A DNA stretch of 64,000 nt from Sinonovacula constricta (GCA_007844125.1 CM017567.1:6110370-6174369); one strand, 5' to 3'; shown: positions 44,746 through 57,095, counted from the first letter of the stretch. Notes: generated by a model not told the origin, from the letters alone. Program-made: numbers and translations.

Positions 44746-47071
44746 CACAATGTAATTTTATGAGGAGATAAGAACTATTTATCTTGGAAAATGCACATAA
44801 TTATTGGTTCTAGATGAAATTATTTGAATGAAAGATAACAAAAAGACTAGATAATAGGTATAAATAGTTGAAATGTCCTGTTCGTTTCTAGATAGAAACG
44901 AGGTCCCAAAGACCAGTGTAGGTCAAAGGGAAATACACGTAGCAATCCTGCTAGGATAAATTTAATGACTCCATAGATTACTTGCACGGGGAGCACAAGT
45001 TACATTGTTGTAATCGTGAATAAGAAGTATAGAGTCCGATGAATACTAGGCCTGTCGCTGTTGGTATAGTGAGTTTTCCAAAATAGTAAATGAAAAGTTA
45101 GACTCAAAATATTGGAATACTGTTAGTCAATTAAGTTTGGTCATTATCTTCTGGTTGTCAAATGCATTCAAATTTTGTTAACAATTTGTTTTTTCCTTTT
45201 ATATTTGCGCCAGGCTTTCTAAATACAATTTTAACTTTCATGCACTTGAAAGGCCGGTTGCGATTCTTCCTTGAAGAATGACTACGAAACTAAACTTAGG
45301 ATTATTTGCGTTTAAAATTAGCAAAGAAATAAAACGAACGCTTCGAAGCCTTTTACAGATCAGTCGATTTGTGTTTCTTTTTATTTGTTCTTCAAGACTA
45401 CATTCATTTTATCCTGGAGACACATTGAAATAGTATTCTAAATAGGGTTGCCTCCTGCTAGCATCTGCAACTATATTGAGCTAGTTGGTGTGCTTTGGAA
45501 TGCAAAATGGTAAATCCATTGACTTCACGCTGTTATACTTATGTTATTTTAACCGTAATGGGAATTACATGATATTTAGAAAGTCGTCTTCTCTCGTTTG
45601 AAATCGTTCGTAAGCTTCGCATAAACGTGATTAGAGCTAACGTCGAAAAGGAGAATGTGGAGTATACTTTTCATTGCTATCTTAAATGTAAAATGCATAT
45701 TTGCGCAAAGTGTCTTGCTTGTAGTTCTAAAAATCCTATATTTCTGGTTTTAAAAATATAAAGCCTATATGTATTGTGAAAACTAAGATGTTTGGTATTT
45801 CTCAGAAGCTTTGGTACTAATTAAATTCTCGGTATTCTTCTCCAACATTTGTACTTAAAAACAAGAACGGCTGAACGGGATTTGAGCTGAAAAATCTAAG
45901 GATATAAAAACCTTAATACACACACATTCTTCACACCAAATACGATATTTTACAGTTACCACTACTGTTGCAAATTGTATTTTTAGCATGTTGATCATTC
46001 TTTCTTGAAGTATACTTTAATGGTCACTTAAACACCATAGTTCGACTACCATTCACTTCTAGTTTATTATGATATGTTAGGCCTTTCGTTCCAAGATATT
46101 TAAGAAGAAAAAAAGAGTCGAAACTGAACTTTTTACGATCACTTACGAACATACCTGAAAGATACAGATCTTTTCTGCCGAGCACCTGTCTCATCGTGTT
46201 TAAGAAGAAAAGTTTTAAAAAGTTACCACTAAATTACCACTTAATTCTTTATTGTGCTTCAAAACGTGTTATTGTTTTTTTAAAGTTCATATTATTTATA
46301 TAAATGTAGCTCTTAATATTACCATGAGCAAGTGCTACATGTAGGAAAAAATCGTTTGTACCTTAAGATTTCTCTTAATATGGTTTAAGTAGGTTCTCAC
46401 TTGTGCGCTTTCACAGCATTATCTATTGTACTAATATTATTTGTGTTTCCTTTAATTTGTCACTTCCACTTTCCACGTAATTGAGTTGCATTCGTACAAT
46501 GATATTTAGGTAACATGCATTTGTCTAATAATAAGACTTCGTATATTCATTGTTGGCACGATTTCTTCACCGAAACCGTTAAGAGACAATATTAGTGAAA
46601 ATACTTAATCACTATCAATGATATGAGTATAAACTTATTTATTCACTTTTACTATCTTGTTTAAGCTCGTTATTCTAGCATACATGTTATTTGAATATAT
46701 ACTCTTTTAGACATCGTTTAAAAAGCTGGATCAGAGTACCCATCATAACTACACAACTTATTGTACATGTACTATTCCACTGATAATCAGCATCGTAACT
46801 TCAAACCAGCTTTTACAATGTTTCAAACGCGCGAAGATATACATATGCCTTATGATATTAGAATGTAATAATTAAGTAAACGTATTATTATTTCAGATAA
46901 TTTTTAAATCTTTTAAAAACAGTTAGGTTCAGACTTTTGTAGCTACACAAAATAAACACAGAATTGGAGATAAAAAAGAGCCAATATTTCATTCCAATCA
47001 TATTACTTATTACTTGTTTATCAGTTATGGTGATGACTTTTAATTGACATACTAAATAATAATAGCCTTGC
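44746..47071. other. AT-rich DNA, nothing recognised
   Basis: About 2.3 kb with no coding signal and no repeat match by eye. Confidence 0.6.
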
Positions 47072-47083
47072 ATAATTTGAAAG
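47072..47083. repeat. SINE target duplication, left (ATAATTTGAAAG)
   Basis: A 12 bp perfect direct repeat of 47403-47414, directly before the SINE. Confidence 0.85.
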
Positions 47084-47402
47084 ACCGGACCTGGTAGCGC
47101 AATCGGTAGAGCGTCGGTCCAGGTACGGGAGGCCCCGGGTTCGATCTCGGGCCGCGACATACCAAAGTCGTTAAAAATGGTAGTGGTATAGCTCCCTTGC
47201 TAACGCTCAAGCAAATATAAGGGTAGTTCCACAACTGGTTGGCCCGGTGTCAGGCTAATGTGACTTTGTGTGATATCATGCTAGGTGTTCACGCCATGCT
47301 ATATACAGTAAAGGCAGCACTATATCTGCTTCAAATGGACACCGTCTCCAGATAACTGAACTACTGTTGGTGGGACGATAAACCCAATAAATAAATAAAT
47401 AA
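47084..47402 (+). repeat. Full-length tRNA-derived SINE, family S1
   Basis: A tRNA-like head (47084-47157) has an A-box-like TAGCGCAATCGGTAGAGCG and a B-box GGTTCGATCTC within a CCCGG-loop-CTCGGG T-arm. The body starts TTAAAAATGGTAGTGGTATAGC and continues through GGCCCGGTGTCAGGC, GTTCACGCCATGC and CCGTCTCCAGATAACTGAA. The tail is GATAAACCCAATAAATAAATAAAT. Perfect 12 bp target duplications flank it, which fixes the ends. The body resembles the Meta/RUDI type of bivalve SINE from memory; a database match was not possible. It lacks an acceptor stem, so it is not a tRNA gene. Confidence 0.92.
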
Positions 47403-47414
47403 ATAATTTGAAAG
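47403..47414. repeat. SINE target duplication, right (ATAATTTGAAAG)
   Basis: Second copy of the 12 bp duplication directly after the AAAT tail. Confidence 0.85.
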
Positions 47415-47852
47415 TGTCACAAGTGAAGATAATAAGTATTATAAATGTTAGCGACAAGTACGTGGCTAGTTTAGTCCAAACATGTACCGGTTCCAGACTA
47501 AAGCAACAACGTTACATCGAATGTCATCTGATTTAAAACACATAATTTTATTCAAATATATACTTCGGAAGGGAAGATTTTGTTTATCAGCAAAATATAC
47601 TCATTATCCTGACAACATTATTTTCGTTTTGTTGCCTCAGTTTTTCTAGACAGATGTTAACAAAACCGTCTTCGTATCGTTATAGGAATTTTAAATTGAC
47701 ACATAGAACTCCCTGCTGTAATCTAATGACAGCTTTTTGACAAGTGGTTCATATCAGTTGTGGTAAACATGGCGTGCTACACGAATCCTCCAAGTCACTG
47801 GTTTCAATAAACAACATGTTTTTGTCTCTATGTAGGACAAGCTCTCTTTGGT
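47415..47852. other. AT-rich spacer
   Basis: No gene. A segment at 47745-47800 resembles 60105-60155 (GTGGTTCATATCAG...AAACATGGC...CACGA), perhaps part of another old repeat. Confidence 0.5.
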
Positions 47853-48362
47853 ATGATGGAATACTATATACTTGAGAAAGCAAATGTTTACAGATACACA
47901 TTCATTCGAAATTTGCCTAATACCTTCCTTTCATTATTCAAAAATATATCACAAAAGTATAATTTACAATACGGACGTATTTTATCATTCGCTCACATAT
48001 CACATATATTACACATCTTACACATAAGAACATGTGACATATTACACGTATGCCATTTAATGAGTATGTACGGAGGTAAGATAAATCGTCAGTTAATTAG
48101 ATTATCTCTTCAAAGATTTAGCTTGGCTATTAAATACAATGAACCGTTCCACTTCTTCAGCTGCCATGGCTTAGTACATCTAAGTCAGAGAGCAATGAAT
48201 TTGGCGAGACTATGGCATTCCCATAATTGCAATATTCCAAAATTCCTGCCGTCTTATAACATCAAATGTAAATTTTATGGGAACAAAATTTTCCCATTAA
48301 TTCTGAAATTACCAATAAAAATATCAGGGATAACCCCATATGCACTGCTTGATGTCTATTAG
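47853..48362 (+). CDS. Unassigned 169-codon ORF
   Basis: An ATG-started open frame of 169 codons (MMEYYILEKANVYRYTF ... ALLDVY) that I do not recognise. With roughly 67% A+T, I estimate stops at about 7% of codons, so a frame this long is expected well under once in the window; it may be more than chance. It is rich in His, Ile, Leu and Phe. A low-complexity part (HISHILHILHIR) comes from a CACATAT-like repeat in the DNA. No signal peptide, clear membrane segment or known motif is seen. It may be an orphan gene, a decayed repeat-encoded protein, or a long chance frame. There is no other exon nearby to support it. Confidence 0.25.
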   Translation: MMEYYILEKANVYRYTFIRNLPNTFLSLFKNISQKYNLQYGRILSFAHISHILHILHIRTCDILHVCHLMSMYGGKINRQLIRLSLQRFSLAIKYNEPFHFFSCHGLVHLSQRAMNLARLWHSHNCNIPKFLPSYNIKCKFYGNKIFPLILKLPIKISGITPYALLDVY

Positions 48363-49013
48363 CCGATCTTGATAAGTTACACTTACGTCTGGAAGTACAA
48401 ACGATGTAAATCGTTTATTCGTAAATCGTTTATTCTTTGAGTTTCATTAGTTTTGATATAAAAGTTAAGCGTGACACAGGGAACACACCATAATCGAGAC
48501 GTTAGCTGGATTGTCATTTAAACTTAAAAAGAAATCATATGATCAGTTCGTTCTTCTACGTGTTTTCCCACATTTATTTTCCTTGTGATTTAGCGTGCTT
48601 ATTTTAGACATAAATCTCAAAAGCTGGCATATTTAGGAAAAGAGTCTGTCTTATTCTTTCATTGTAAAATTTACAAGTCGTTCTGAGATATTTACATAAA
48701 AGAGACATACTTTACTTTTTATTGATACGAATTAGACAAAAATGCAATTTAGACATACATGTTATTTCACTGATTGACTTGTATTACAGTATTGTCGTAG
48801 TAAGAGGAAATGTATATTTGGAATGAATGTTAAAACTAGATTCTAGCACTGTCATAAAGAATAAATTTAATAAGATTTTGATGTGATTTAATTATTTTCA
48901 CAGTATAGTTTTGAAAAAGCGGTCTTTATGCTAGTAAAGGGCTTTATTTTAAAATAAAGCATAATCATAAATATTATGTTATTTGCAGAAACAATGTTTG
49001 AATTAAACAATAG
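48363..49013. other. AT-rich spacer with a 20 bp palindrome
   Basis: No gene. A perfect palindrome lies at 48941-48960. Confidence 0.6.
48941..48960. repeat. Perfect 20 bp palindrome
   Basis: GCTTTATTTTAAAATAAAGC is fully self-complementary with no spacer. It lies about 55 bp before the mariner element, not within it. Confidence 0.8.
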
Positions 49014-50385
49014 TACAAAGTGTCCCAAAAGTAAGGTATTACATAAAAAGCTTCATAACTTTGCTAATTCTTAACCGATTTTCTTCAGAAAACTATCGTT
49101 TGAACTACAATCCAATGAAATAGTGTTTCCCGCACTTTGAGACGTCGTGCGTGCGCAAAAATGATTTCATTATTGACGTCAATTGTACCCCATCAAAGTG
49201 GCGTCGCGGCTTACCTATGCGTCACGCACGTTTGTGGTAAAAGCATATTATGAATCAAAATCTACAATATTTGTGAAAAAAATCAACAAAAAGATGCTCC
49301 AAGCAGAAAATACATCTACTCAATCGTACAGAAGTTTGAAAGATCGAAGGCAGTTTTCGATTAACACAAAAGAGGAAGACCGAAGAACTCACGCTGCGCG
49401 AAAAACATCTCAGCTTTGAATGAGACTTGTATTGACCGCCCAGCAAAGTCGAATAGAAAAGCTTTATCGGCACAAAAATGATTGAAACAGTTTGCTGTAA
49501 CTTAAATTGAAATTATTACCATATAAGATCCAAATTAAGCACTCACTGTTTTGGGTAGATCAAGATTAACGCTTAGACTTTTGCCAATGGGCATCCAGAA
49601 AACTTTAAGAAAGTACCAATGCATTTTTAAACTTATGGTTCTCCGATGAATGCCATCTCCTACTATCCTGCTACTTGAAAAAACAAAACATGAGTTGATG
49701 GTCTTCTGAACAACCATATGAATTTACCGAGCGCCACCTGCATAGTGAGAAAGTTACCATATGGTGTGCGATGTCGTCTTTGGGAATTATAGGGCCGTAT
49801 GTTGTCACCGACACCGTAATCAGTGAGCGTTACCTGTCTTTGCTGATGACAAAGTTTAAGCCTGCGCTTCAAAGACTTGGGTGCAACATAAATGAACAGT
49901 GATTTATGCAAGATGGAGCTACGCCCCACACCGCGAATGTTGTGCTTGACTATCTTTTTGAAAACTTTGGCGAACATGTGTTGTCAAGGAAATACGCCGA
50001 GAAGAAGGAGTTTGGCGTTATATGGTCTTTGTCCAGCCCAGACTTGATCCCACTAAAGTATTTTCTGTGGGGACACTTTAAGTCTAAAGTGTACTGTCTG
50101 AAACCAGTAAATGCTGCACTGCAAAGCAGTTATTACAAACTTTAGCGTGGGAGTAAAACGAGGGAAAACGACAGAAAGTACGTTACCTGGAGAACGTTAT
50201 TAACTATTAAGATATCGAAAACAGGTGTGTTTGATTTATCGTACATACAAAAGTAAATTGTGTAATATTTCAATCAAAATTATTTTATTTTATTTCTACC
50301 TTCTGTACAGCAAACGATGGAACAAACAATATACATTATACAATTAATATTTATAAGTGTAACCTTACTTTTGGGACACCCTGTA
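49014..50385 (+). mobile_element. Mariner/Tc1-superfamily transposon, inactive
   Basis: About 1,370 bp bounded by TA dinucleotides and inverted ends. The left end is CAAAGTGTCCCAAAAGTAAG (from 49016) and the right end, read in reverse, is CAGGGTGTCCCAAAAGTAAG (to 50383). They match at 22 of the first 24 positions counting the TA. The interior codes for a decayed transposase. Ends, length and TA target fit the IS630/Tc1/mariner superfamily. Confidence 0.93.
49183..50143 (+). pseudogene. Mariner-type transposase with in-frame stops
   Basis: Read in a single frame throughout, with about seven stop codons and no net frameshift. An N-terminal DNA-binding part (SRLTYASRTFVVKAYYESKS, 49200-49260) is followed by a middle with LPYKIQIKHSLF (49516). 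LWFSDECHL carries the first catalytic Asp (GAT at 49645-49647), and KVTIWCAMSS, GIIGPYVVTD and LGCNINEQ follow. MQDGATPHTANVVLDYL (49906 on) has the second Asp, and SSPDLIPLKYFLWGHFKSKVY the third. Two of the stops are TGA where relatives carry Trp. There are 42 residues between the second and third Asp. The enzyme cuts and pastes the element in active copies; this one is dead by point mutation. Confidence 0.92.
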
Positions 50386-53300
50386 TTTGAAAATTCGTTT
50401 CGCTGTTACTATGTTTATAGCAAACGTTTTTATATAACAACGACATGAACAAGAAAAATGTTGCCAGCATATAGATTTGTAGATTTATTTCTGATCCGAA
50501 TCGTTCTTTTCACGGAAAGATTTTGTCAGTAATTAATAATTTAGTCCAGGATTCTGGAAATTTAGATTTGATGACATAGTTCTCTATCAAACAAATGCAG
50601 GAAAAGCCTATATTAGTCAGGCAATATATTTGGGCAAAGACAAGTTAACGGCGCGAGCATAACATATAGCGATGAAGTCTATTAACTAGGCTTCACATAT
50701 TGATTTTGAATCACATGTATCAACGTCAAAACAACTTGATACAATAAAAATCAACTACAATGTTGTAACTAATCTAAAACGAAAAAACATTTATCCGTTC
50801 GCTTGTTTACCAACCTCTTCCCAACCAATAACTTCCTTTAAGACAAGTACAAAAGGTTAACGCGAAAACAAGTCCACAAGAGCTCATCTGAACTTGTGTC
50901 TTCTGTTCAAATCCTAACTTCTATCATAATTGAATAGTTTCTCATTAATTGTTATTTAATGTTCTATACAGTTTGCTTTTCATTGCCCGGTAGATTCTTT
51001 TAACAAAAGAAAATAAAGCTATCAAAGCAATAGTCATTTTGCTATGATATGAATTAATAAATTACTTTATTAGTAAAATTGTCCTGTCTTTCAAATGACC
51101 TGTTTGTTTAAAATTTGCATATTTGATTATTAAATAAATTTTCCATTCACTTACAAAATATGAAATCTAAATCAAATCCCTTCCTATAACTGATTACTAA
51201 ACTGCTAAAATTATACATTAACTTAAATTCAACTAAAATGAAGAAATTTTTAACAGAAAGGAAAAAGGGTTAATACGTTTAAGTTTCATATCCGCTCAGA
51301 AAATACATTATTATTACTCGGTTATTTGTAACGCCAATGAAGAGAAAAAAAAAGCTGACAAAAATTAAATGTCAATTCCTAGAATTTGCACAATCTGCGG
51401 ATATTTCCAGCAGATATGAGTGAACAATATGTCAGTAATCAAAGTTTATTGCTGTAAATACTTTTCATAATCAAGAACAAATACAAAATTAAGCATATTG
51501 AAGCCTGGCGCAATGAAACATTCCACTTTCGTTACATTTAGTGACAAACGAAATCTAATAGAGATTCAAATAATTAGACTTGACAATAGGCAACAAATTA
51601 ATGAAACTCCCAAATGTTAGGTCCCTGTCTGTGTGTTGTTTTTAAATCCCGCCTTGATGTACAGATTTGTTTGCAACAGCACATCGTCAACAAGTGCGGT
51701 TCTCTTAACTTTGTTAACTTTGACGTAAACAGCAAAAATCGATAAATGTGAAAATAAATATTAAATGAAATTTTAACGACGTCAAAGGTAACTTTGTCAT
51801 TCCTATCTCATTAGTTCCCTTTTTATTCAGAATAAAATATTCACATTATTACCAGTTTTCATTGGCCTTGCTAATAGAAATCTAGTACTTTAAAATTCCT
51901 TCGCAGAACTATCGTTTGTTATTTCCAAATATTTCCTTGCAACAGACGCACCGACATAAATGTCAACATTCTTAAGTAAACAAATACGAAGAGATGCATT
52001 ATGTTATGAAGCTGCATACTGTTTATCTCTTGTTGAAGCTTAGGATAATTTTTGATCTAAATACTTCATAGAACATTAATCATTTAACCATAAAAATGGA
52101 ATTATTTTCCGTACCTTTACAATTTGCACTATTTAATCATAACACAGATGTAGCTCCCAGTTTGTATCTACTAACATGCTGACATCATTTTATTAACCAC
52201 TATTAAAAGAATTTGTCTTCATCCCACCTATATCTCACAAACTTGGAGTGTATCCAATTTAACACTTCTATTTACAAATTCCTAACCTAATTCCTAAAGA
52301 CATTTAATCTGACTTATAGTATGACTAGGACTTACGAAATTTGAATCTATGACAGAGGTAATTACCCCATAGTGCCAAGAAAATGTGTACTTAACTGGAG
52401 TTCTTTTACGCATCTTCGTTGCTCCGATGAAGAAGACATATTTTGATTTTAATAAGCTTGTGAGTTTGTACCTTAAACCGTAGTTTTAAGTGTTATTCTT
52501 CTCGTAACGCATAAACACGAAAAGACAAACACATCACCTCGTTATAACTTGCCAAAATATATGGATTTTTTAATGTTTCAATCAATTTCTCTTCTAAAGG
52601 AGGACGGTGGTATTAGCAAACATTTTAATTGCAACGGTGTGCGTAATAATTGAAGTTCAAACCAATAACAATGAAAAACAGTTTCATTAGGAGAGCTATA
52701 TTTCATAAATCAGTTATTAAGTCAAGTAAAATACATTTAAGCACCATTTTGGGGCGGTGCGATCTTAAAGAAAGTAAGAAAAATATAACTTCTTTTAATA
52801 ATTACGGAAAAAGACTTTCTTGTTCTTTCTTGTTATTTAAGCCTGGCACGGGCCAGGCATTAACCTTTTTCGTTCACGCACATATCTCACTTTCCATCTT
52901 GCGGTTAATAAAATGGTATTACATTATATCTGACGTTTAAATGAACAAACAAAACTATGCAAATCCATCGTTTCCCTTATACATGATATGAATGTTTATC
53001 TTATCGTTGCTCAGAATAAATCAAAAGAATCGTTCATATATTAGTTTTCATGTTTAAAGCATTTTCATTGGCAAATTCATATTAAAACGCGAATAAAATC
53101 GTATTTATGAATATCTGTAAAATTATTTGGTACTATGCAATTACAAATAAACAAACAGCTATGAAAGAAGAATTGTGTTTTCGAGTCAAGAATCAGGAAG
53201 ACAATTCAGTAAATCGATGAAGTTGTTTTAATAAACTTTACAAGCACCGACACCATTGTCTTGTAGAGGTAAAGTGCACTGAACATGGATGTTTGAATAA

Positions 53301-53796
53301 TATTGATGCGGAACGTATAGTTTCAACTTTATTATTGTTAACAGGAAACTCTTTATTTGTCCAAGAAGCCTGAATTTAAACATAAAATATCGTGAACATT
53401 TGCCACACAATTCCTTTTTGAAGAGCTCTCTTTTTATTAATACACAAGAATGTTATGTATGTACATACATCACTTGCAATTAGGGCTAGCTGGAGTTGCA
53501 TTGGAATTATGCGTCTCTATCTGTCCAATTTTATATGTTTCAAAGTTTATTCAAAGCAAACCAGAAGGTCATACGACCCATGTGGTGTCAAAAGCATGAC
53601 GGCAGTACATGTTTAAACAATAGATAAATAGGTAAATAGCGTTTAACATAATATAGCGGAACATTTTACAATTTCAAATATATTAATAAGTGATTTACAA
53701 AAATGTAAAACATGGTTCATATGACTTCATTTATAGTACTATATGCTAAAATTAATACATCGATATAATATAAATGATTTAATTAATAAAGGATCT

Positions 53797-53797
<1 letters not shown>
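50386..53797. other. AT-rich DNA, nothing confidently recognised
   Basis: No coding signal over 3.4 kb. Near 53535-53605, the minus strand reads GGGTCGTATGACCTTCTGG, then GCTTTGAATAAA. This recalls the 3' end of the LINE at 29105-29125 (GTCGTATGACCTG) and might be a retroelement tail. Confidence 0.5.
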
Positions 53798-53845
<48 letters not shown>

Positions 53846-53866
53846 TAATAATTATAATAATAATAA
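53798..53866. repeat. Trinucleotide microsatellite (AAT)n
   Basis: About 15 AAT units, then imperfect AATAATTATAAT units. Confidence 0.96.
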
Positions 53867-55334
53867 ACAGTTACGATAATAATAATTGTTATTATCAATT
53901 TTTACAATCATCATGAACATTGTTATCTAGGAATGTCGGTACGCTCGTCAGTGTTTCGATTTCGTTGCCGATGCAGCTGTTGTTCTATTGAGGTAGATAT
54001 ATTTCAAGACTGTTGGACTAAAAAGAAGAAAACATATTGCAAATGCAATCGCCTCGAGCTAGTGTCAGCAAAGTTCTGAATGATAGTTGAAAAGAAAATA
54101 TAAATTGTTATTATTTTGTAGTAATTTAACTGTTCGTATCATTATACAAAAAAGACTCAGTAACAATGAGTTCGTGAATGTGTCTAGAGAAAGAAAGGGA
54201 ATGATGGAGAAACATGGCTGTCGCTGCCTGAAACAGGCAAGGACACTCAATGATGATGATGATCATTATACAAATACGTTTTGTAAACATTTTATGACAG
54301 GATGTTGACAAAATGTTGGATTTTATAATCTAACGCTTACACATTTTTTTGATGTAAATGAAAGAGATATCACAATCATATTATACTTAATTTACACGGG
54401 TTTTTAAGACAGCCATGGTAGTTAATGTAAAGTGTATTATAACGGTGTGAGAAGTGTGTAAAATTTCTAATTTGCATAAGTATACAATCTTGTTGTGACG
54501 GATTAAATTCCAATTCCAAAGAACCAGAAATCGGCCATGGTAAACTGCAAACAACATATTGGCTGCATACTTATTACATTATTTCAAATAAATAATTAAT
54601 TAAAAAACAAATCTCTTGGCCAATTGCCTATCGAATTTCGGTACCTGTGTTTGGTTACTTTTAAATCTATGCTGAAGGTAATGAGTCTTAAAATTGCACG
54701 CTTTTTATAACAAATTGCATGAATTGTTCACGTAGGGGCCAGATATTTCGTTCAATTTGTTCACATCTGTTTTTTATACTAAATTCACAAATGTGTTCAA
54801 TTATTCTTAAAAGTTAATAATAAAAATACAATTTTGTAATAAGACAACACAATTAGGAATCGGAAACACTAATTAAAGCTATGGAAAAGGTTGTTACAAG
54901 AACAGTTTCTAAAAAAACAAAACAACTTGAGCTGTACATGTACACATGTCATTTACATGGGTACATGTAAGTGTATAAAACAGTAAATATTTAAGCTCAT
55001 TATTGGAAAATGAATCCAGCGTTTATCCTGTTTACCCTGCACGCGATGTATCGATTCTTAAGGTTTCAGCATCGCATTAACTTTTTATATAAAACAAACT
55101 GTTCACCATTAATGCTGACTAATTAATTACCTTCAAAAGCATGCATCGGAAGCTATTTTTTGCAATCCTTCTCAATGTAACATATGGAATATCATAAGAA
55201 AGACTATGCACACAACTCATTCAGATGTTTTAGTCTTCGTTCTCTACACTGCTAAATCTATAACGATAAAAACATGACTAAATTTACAGATTTAAATGGT
55301 GGTATAACTTCAGGACAAATTTATAAATAAGAAT
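53867..55334. other. AT-rich DNA, nothing recognised
   Basis: No coding signal. Overlapping frames at 54065-54311 on both strands are short and random in composition. Confidence 0.6.
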
Positions 55335-55690
55335 ATATGACAAAGTCCTATAAGCATTGCAACATATACCAAACTCCGAAAAGGCACAGAACAAAGGTAT
55401 TTCACATGCAAGCCAAGCGAAAAGTAAGAACAAATTTTTGTTGAGTCATTAAACGAAAAAAGCAAACCCGACAGTTACCGCCTTGGAACGGTCAGTCGGC
55501 AATATGGACCGACTGGCGTGCTTTAACCGGTTTTACAGAGCTCTAACCTCGCACTTCCTGACAAGTTTCTCAAATGCAAGCAATGAAAAGAAAAACCATC
55601 TATTTGAATACAAAATGTCTCAGCGCTGATATTTTCTTTAAGTTATGACGAAATTAGTGACGTCATTGAAAAATAATGTCCACATAGTGT
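55335..55690 (-). repeat. Dispersed repeat family R1, longest copy (6)
   Basis: In R1 sense (minus strand) this copy runs from the 5' part GACGTCACTAATTTCGTCATAACTT, through ATCAGCGCTGAGACA, TTCATTGCTTGCATTTGAGAAAC and GAGGTTAGAGCTCTGTAAAACCGG. The hairpin CAGTCGG-TCCATATTG-CCGACTG comes next, then ACCGTTCCAAGGCGGTAACTGTCGGG and CGCTTGGCTTGCATGTGAAATACC. It ends GGACTTTGTCATATATTCTTATT. Family length is at least 350 bp. No coding frame, tRNA-like promoter boxes or terminal inverted repeats were seen, so its class is unknown. Confidence 0.8.
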
Positions 55691-56904
55691 TTAGAAAAGA
55701 ATATGGTATTATTTCGATTTGAAAAACTACACAAAAATGGTTGACTAGAACAGAAATTAACTTTCTGAATCATGAAAACGAATGATGTTTGACCAACTGT
55801 TGCAAAAATCAACTAGAGAATGTGAGCAGACGTGAGGTTAAGTATATACATTATTTAACTTGTTTAGAAATTACACGTACTATTTAAGTGTGATCGGTTT
55901 GAAACTGTCAAATATAATATGCATATACTCATACCTGTTATCATCAAAGCACCAGAAACGTTGTTTGGGCGGTGTGGGTTTTACCCTGTACGCTAATACT
56001 GGTCAAAATTATTCCGTAGTATCGGTCGAACTCTCAACCCCCAGCTTTAAAGCATTTAAACCCTAATTTTGATACTCTTCAACTGGAGGTGCAGCATTAC
56101 ATTTGCTCCACATTAAGACGGTGAACGATGGTAAATACGGCTGAACGACTAAAACAAATGATTTTCTAAACACTGCCGATCGACAGCTACAAAGACATAC
56201 TGCAGTGGACCTTGTTAATGATAGTAACATGTCAACCTTCGAAGTTTATTATTTGTGTTCACGGCTTGTCCGTTTGTAGGTGTGTATGTTCGGCATCTGG
56301 CAATAGAAACTTCATTTAACGAAGAGAGCTTGCATGGTGGAAAAGGGGAAAAGATAATACTGTGTTTACCATATCGGTATTTTACTTGAGCGGAAATAGA
56401 TTATTCGCTCGAAGTCTAAGAAATCTAAAATCTGTGATAACAACCGTTACGAGAGCTACATGTAGATACATTTGACTGTCTTGATAAATTCTATTGTGGA
56501 TGTGATACCAGTTCAGTTAGATTTTCTTCTGGTCATGCTACTTTTAAAACATGTAAGAATGGTGGATCTAAGATTTTACTTTATAAGGCGCGATTTTTGT
56601 TTCAAGTTTTGAAAGTTATGTGGACGGGATATGTTTAACGACCTCGCGATTTGAATGTGATTTTCAAGCCTAACACTCTCAGATTAAAAAAAACTGCAAA
56701 CAAGGGATTTAGGGACATGCTCTGTTCAATCTGTTTCGAAAGAAAAATGGGGTTTTAAATTAATTATTTCATTCGACTCGCTTCGAAGCTATTTATCTCT
56801 GCAACACGCTTAAGTTAGTTTAATCTTTGTTCATTACATTTTTATTTAAAAGGAGATTGAGTGACATGACGTGTTTTTCAAACAGTGCAAATATCCACTG
56901 AAAA
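55691..56904. other. AT-rich DNA, nothing recognised
   Basis: No coding signal and no repeat match by eye over about 1.2 kb. Confidence 0.6.
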
Positions 56905-57095
56905 AGGCCTATCAAAATCTCCACAGATATTTAATCTAAATTAGCTCTAGACAAAGGCAAACGGGGTTAACAGAGACATTACACACAAAAAGAAAAGCCA
57001 GCAGTTACCGCTTTGGCAATGTCAATCGGCAAAAAGACCGACTGTGGTGCTTAAACCTGCTTTGTGAAGCGCTCCAACCTCGCTCCATCCTCGCA
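56905..57095 (-). repeat. Dispersed repeat family R1, variant copy 7
   Basis: Shares with 32560-32705 the segment CCTATCAAAATCTCC ... AGATATTTAA ... ACAAAGGCAAACGGGG. The R1 core follows: CAGTTACCGCTTTGG, TCAATCGGC-AAAAAGACCGACTG, GGTGCTTAAACC and CTCCAACCTCGC. The hairpin is kept, with one G-U type pair. Confidence 0.7.

Noticed and set aside
47084..47157. tRNA gene
   Set aside because: Good internal promoter boxes, but the acceptor arms do not pair and a SINE body with target duplications follows.
53535..53605. LINE 3' tail on the minus strand
   Set aside because: Only GTCGTATGACCT and an AATAAA are shared with the LINE at 29.1 kb, and no coding part is adjacent; too little to call.
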